A stretch of DNA of 64,000 nucleotides from Herbaspirillum aquaticum (GTDB lineage: Bacteria > Pseudomonadota > Gammaproteobacteria > Burkholderiales > Burkholderiaceae_D), in assembly GCF_002213425.1 (NCBI RefSeq), contig NZ_NJGV01000022.1, forward strand, positions 61,142 to 125,141, read 5' to 3'. The position numbers and the translations under genes were made by a program. Positions 62,078 through 64,000 of this stretch are shown here, in pieces (the first letter of the stretch is position 1; each line of letters begins with the position of its first letter). The notes below the pieces were generated by a model. That model was not told the origin of the DNA, searched no databases, and saw only the letters and a program-made list of their open reading frames with translations.

Positions 62078-63922
62078 CTATGGAATTAGTAAGACGCACG
62101 GATCGACTTTTGGGGTCAAGATTGTCGTTCGTCGCTTCCCTCTGGTAATGCTGACGCGAAAGTTCTGCCTGGACTGGCTATCAGCCATTTCTCGTGAATT
62201 AAATCGGACTATACGGTCGCCATTAAAAGGTGGCTGGCCTTTCCGATAGATAGGCCAGCCTTCAAAAATCACCACTTCATCAAATTGCTTTCCTTTGGCT
62301 TTGTGCATGTTCATCACTACTACTCCTGATTCTGGCCGCGTATTTGTAGAGAAATGATCCTTCACAAATGCCAGACGCACTATTTCTAATGCATTTCGAT
62401 ATGACCCATTTTCACGCCAGTCTTGAGCAAGATCTTGCCTAAGCTGAGATCCTCGCTCTAAAAGGCGAACGTTGCGGACCTCATTTGCAATTTCTTTCAA
62501 CCTGCTACACGCACCCTCGGCCAATGTTTCGCGAACCAGTTTCCAATCAGTATCTGGATCGCCGACTAAGGAGAGCGTTCCTATCTTGTTATAAACCGAA
62601 ATTGTATTGACCAATACATTGCGCTGCCGAAGAGCTCGTCCCTCTGCTTCCCTCTGAATGTTTTCCTCGTAGGATCGGCGAATCGTTGATGCTTCTTTGA
62701 GCGCAGTTTGGGTAGGATCGCCCCCCCCTTTTCCGAGAAAGTAGTTACATAAAAGGTCAATAAAGAGAGAAAAGTGGTTTGGTTGATTCTGTCTCTGTAA
62801 TAGATGAGCAATTAACTCTGCTCCCAAAATTGGCGCTTCCATCTCAACAGCCGCCGAGTGCGGTATCCCATTGAGACCGGCAGGGGGTGATCGTAGAGCA
62901 TCCGATACAAGTCGAGTAAGTTTTTTCGTAGGAACCAGAACTGCAATCGACCAGTCTTTTACTTTGGCCGTAACTAGGCGGCTACGCGCTGCATACAATG
63001 TAGTAATTAGAGTAGTCACTGCAGGCGCGGGGAATGCCTCGAAGGTGGCTATATCGATACCTTCGTAACTAGATTGACTGAATTGACCCTTTAATATGTC
63101 ATTTCCGAAGACCGCTATATCCGTTCCTCTGCTTCTGTGATTGTCGGTGCTTAAATCGATCACATCAGGGTGGAATATCTCTTTGAATTGGTCGAGGCGG
63201 GCAGGATCTGCTCCGATCCAATCGTAAATACGTTGTTCTGGATCAGCCAAAGAAATTAGGCGTGAAAATTCGCCAAGTGCTTTGACTACAGACCACTGCG
63301 CAGCATTCGTGTCCTGGAATTCGTCTAGGATAATGGTGGGATATCTTGTGCTGATAAGCGCTCGAATCTTGACGCTTCCCTCAAGAATTTTCCCAACGTA
63401 GGGAGCATATAAATCGAAACAGACTTTTCCATCTTCATTTGCAAGGCGGGTTCGCTGGATAGACTCGGCGTCCCGTTTCGCTGACTTCTGATCTTCGGTC
63501 AAAGATCTGATCGGGAACGCTGATCGCACCTCAGACATCGCAACCGCTTCACCTGCCGGAGTCAGAAGAGTCAAGCGGCGTGGTAAGCCGATTAGATAGC
63601 CATGTGTTTTAAGAATTTTCCAAAAAAATGAATGGTACGTTTCGACCTCTATAAGTGCTTTGTACTCAGCGGGGATACTCTTCTCCGCATCAATAGCCTC
63701 TGCTACACGTGTCACAGTCGCTCGAGCAAAACTAAGAAAAAGGATCTTTTGTCCTGGTGCAATTTCTCGTTGCGCTATTTCAGATGCTTTGAGAATTGAT
63801 ATTGTTGTTTTACCGGACCCGGGGCCACCTATGACCAGCAAGTTTTTGTCGGAGGCCATTACAGCCTTCTGGCCTTCACTGAGTCGCATAGAAATTTCTC
63901 TCTCAGAGTAAAGTGGACCCAT
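62078..63922 (-). CDS. UvrD/Rep-like superfamily 1 helicase, possible GajB-type defence protein
   Basis: 614 residues with all main SF1A motifs: I 'GGPGSGKTT' (about 32-40), Ia 'ILFLSFARATVTRVAEAI', II 'ILDEFQDTNAAQW', III 'LADPEQRIYDWIGADP', V 'VVVMNMHKAKGKQFDEVVIF' and VI 'FRVSITRGKRRT'. The coding DNA is markedly AT-richer than the rest of the window, a sign of transfer. An upstream gene ends 3 bp before its start (see 63926-64000), giving the tight two-gene layout of Gabija gajA-gajB. Without the partner this stays a hypothesis; it could be another UvrD-like repair helicase. Confidence 0.85.
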   Translation of the reverse strand: MGPLYSEREISMRLSEGQKAVMASDKNLLVIGGPGSGKTTISILKASEIAQREIAPGQKILFLSFARATVTRVAEAIDAEKSIPAEYKALIEVETYHSFFWKILKTHGYLIGLPRRLTLLTPAGEAVAMSEVRSAFPIRSLTEDQKSAKRDAESIQRTRLANEDGKVCFDLYAPYVGKILEGSVKIRALISTRYPTIILDEFQDTNAAQWSVVKALGEFSRLISLADPEQRIYDWIGADPARLDQFKEIFHPDVIDLSTDNHRSRGTDIAVFGNDILKGQFSQSSYEGIDIATFEAFPAPAVTTLITTLYAARSRLVTAKVKDWSIAVLVPTKKLTRLVSDALRSPPAGLNGIPHSAAVEMEAPILGAELIAHLLQRQNQPNHFSLFIDLLCNYFLGKGGGDPTQTALKEASTIRRSYEENIQREAEGRALRQRNVLVNTISVYNKIGTLSLVGDPDTDWKLVRETLAEGACSRLKEIANEVRNVRLLERGSQLRQDLAQDWRENGSYRNALEIVRLAFVKDHFSTNTRPESGVVVMNMHKAKGKQFDEVVIFEGWPIYRKGQPPFNGDRIVRFNSREMADSQSRQNFRVSITRGKRRTTILTPKVDPCVLLIP

Positions 63923-63925
63923 CCG

Positions 63926-64000
63926 TCAAGACAGCGTTTGCCAGAATTTAAGCTGCATCCATGACTTCACTTGCAGCAGAACAGCGCTGCCCTGATCCTG
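63926..64000 (-). CDS. C-terminal end of the gene upstream of the helicase (partial)
   Basis: A frame in phase with the helicase start stays open from the window edge to a TGA at 63926-63928 and codes for 'QDQGSAVLLQVKSWMQLKFW'. Its stop lies 3 bp before the helicase ATG. Other minus-strand frames close earlier. If it is a real gene it may be the helicase partner. Only 24 residues are visible, so no family can be named. Confidence 0.35.
   Translation of the reverse strand, partial: QDQGSAVLLQVKSWMQLKFWQTLS

Noticed and set aside
1..64000. CRISPR arrays, rRNA or tRNA genes, insertion sequences
   Set aside because: No regularly spaced repeats, cloverleaf-like segments, transposase motifs or long terminal inverted repeats were found on reading.

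Overview
The window is about 64 kb of GC-rich DNA from a plant- or soil-associated betaproteobacterium. The rpsP-rimM-trmD-rplS order, the fused pabB-pabC gene, a DUF3579 protein, a CobD/CbiB-like protein, Fur/TonB iron systems and the codon use all point to Oxalobacteraceae, most likely Herbaspirillum or a close relative. The genus is inferred from gene content, not from a marker gene. No tRNA, rRNA, CRISPR array or insertion sequence was found.

Left part (1-10,000): the 3' end of tamB, a membrane diguanylate cyclase with a small partner gene, then a leftward operon. That operon holds a TonB-dependent receptor, a nickel/peptide-type binding protein, two permeases and a double-domain ATPase, which together look like a complete importer for a metal chelate. 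Next come a Doc-type toxin-antitoxin pair (10,146-10,699), a leftward MFS-DMT-CorA transporter group, and a fused para-aminobenzoate synthase/lyase. A four-gene MdtABC-type RND efflux operon follows (16,321-25,894). A Spy/CpxP-like protein stands divergent from an OmpR-type response regulator and its histidine kinase.

Middle part (29,000-43,500): mostly housekeeping. It holds trpS, two small envelope proteins, an orphan AT-richer gene, fumC, a CobD/CbiB-like membrane protein, a CoA-type Nudix hydrolase, the rpsP-rimM-trmD-rplS operon, a TM2 protein, and an etfB-etfA-acyl-CoA dehydrogenase operon.

Right part (43,600-62,000): accessory catabolism. The leftward cluster 43,626-50,738 matches the Pseudomonas kgu (2-ketogluconate) pathway, with KguE, KguK and KguD equivalents and a PtxS-like LacI repressor. 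The usual MFS carrier KguT is replaced by a polar-amino-acid-type ABC transporter, and two PtxS-like palindromes flank the repressor gene. A Fur-linked TonB receptor follows. A second cluster (54,388-61,894) joins a group-D flavin monooxygenase, a taurine/nitrate-type ABC importer, an NTF2-like protein, an alpha/beta-hydrolase-fold protein lacking the usual catalytic residues, an ABM-domain protein, a LysR regulator and a flavin reductase. It reads as an undescribed aromatic or heteroatom oxidation pathway.

Right edge (61,900-64,000): base composition drops sharply and a UvrD-like helicase appears, coupled to an upstream gene cut off by the window. This may be the GajB half of a Gabija-type defence pair, but the partner cannot be seen.
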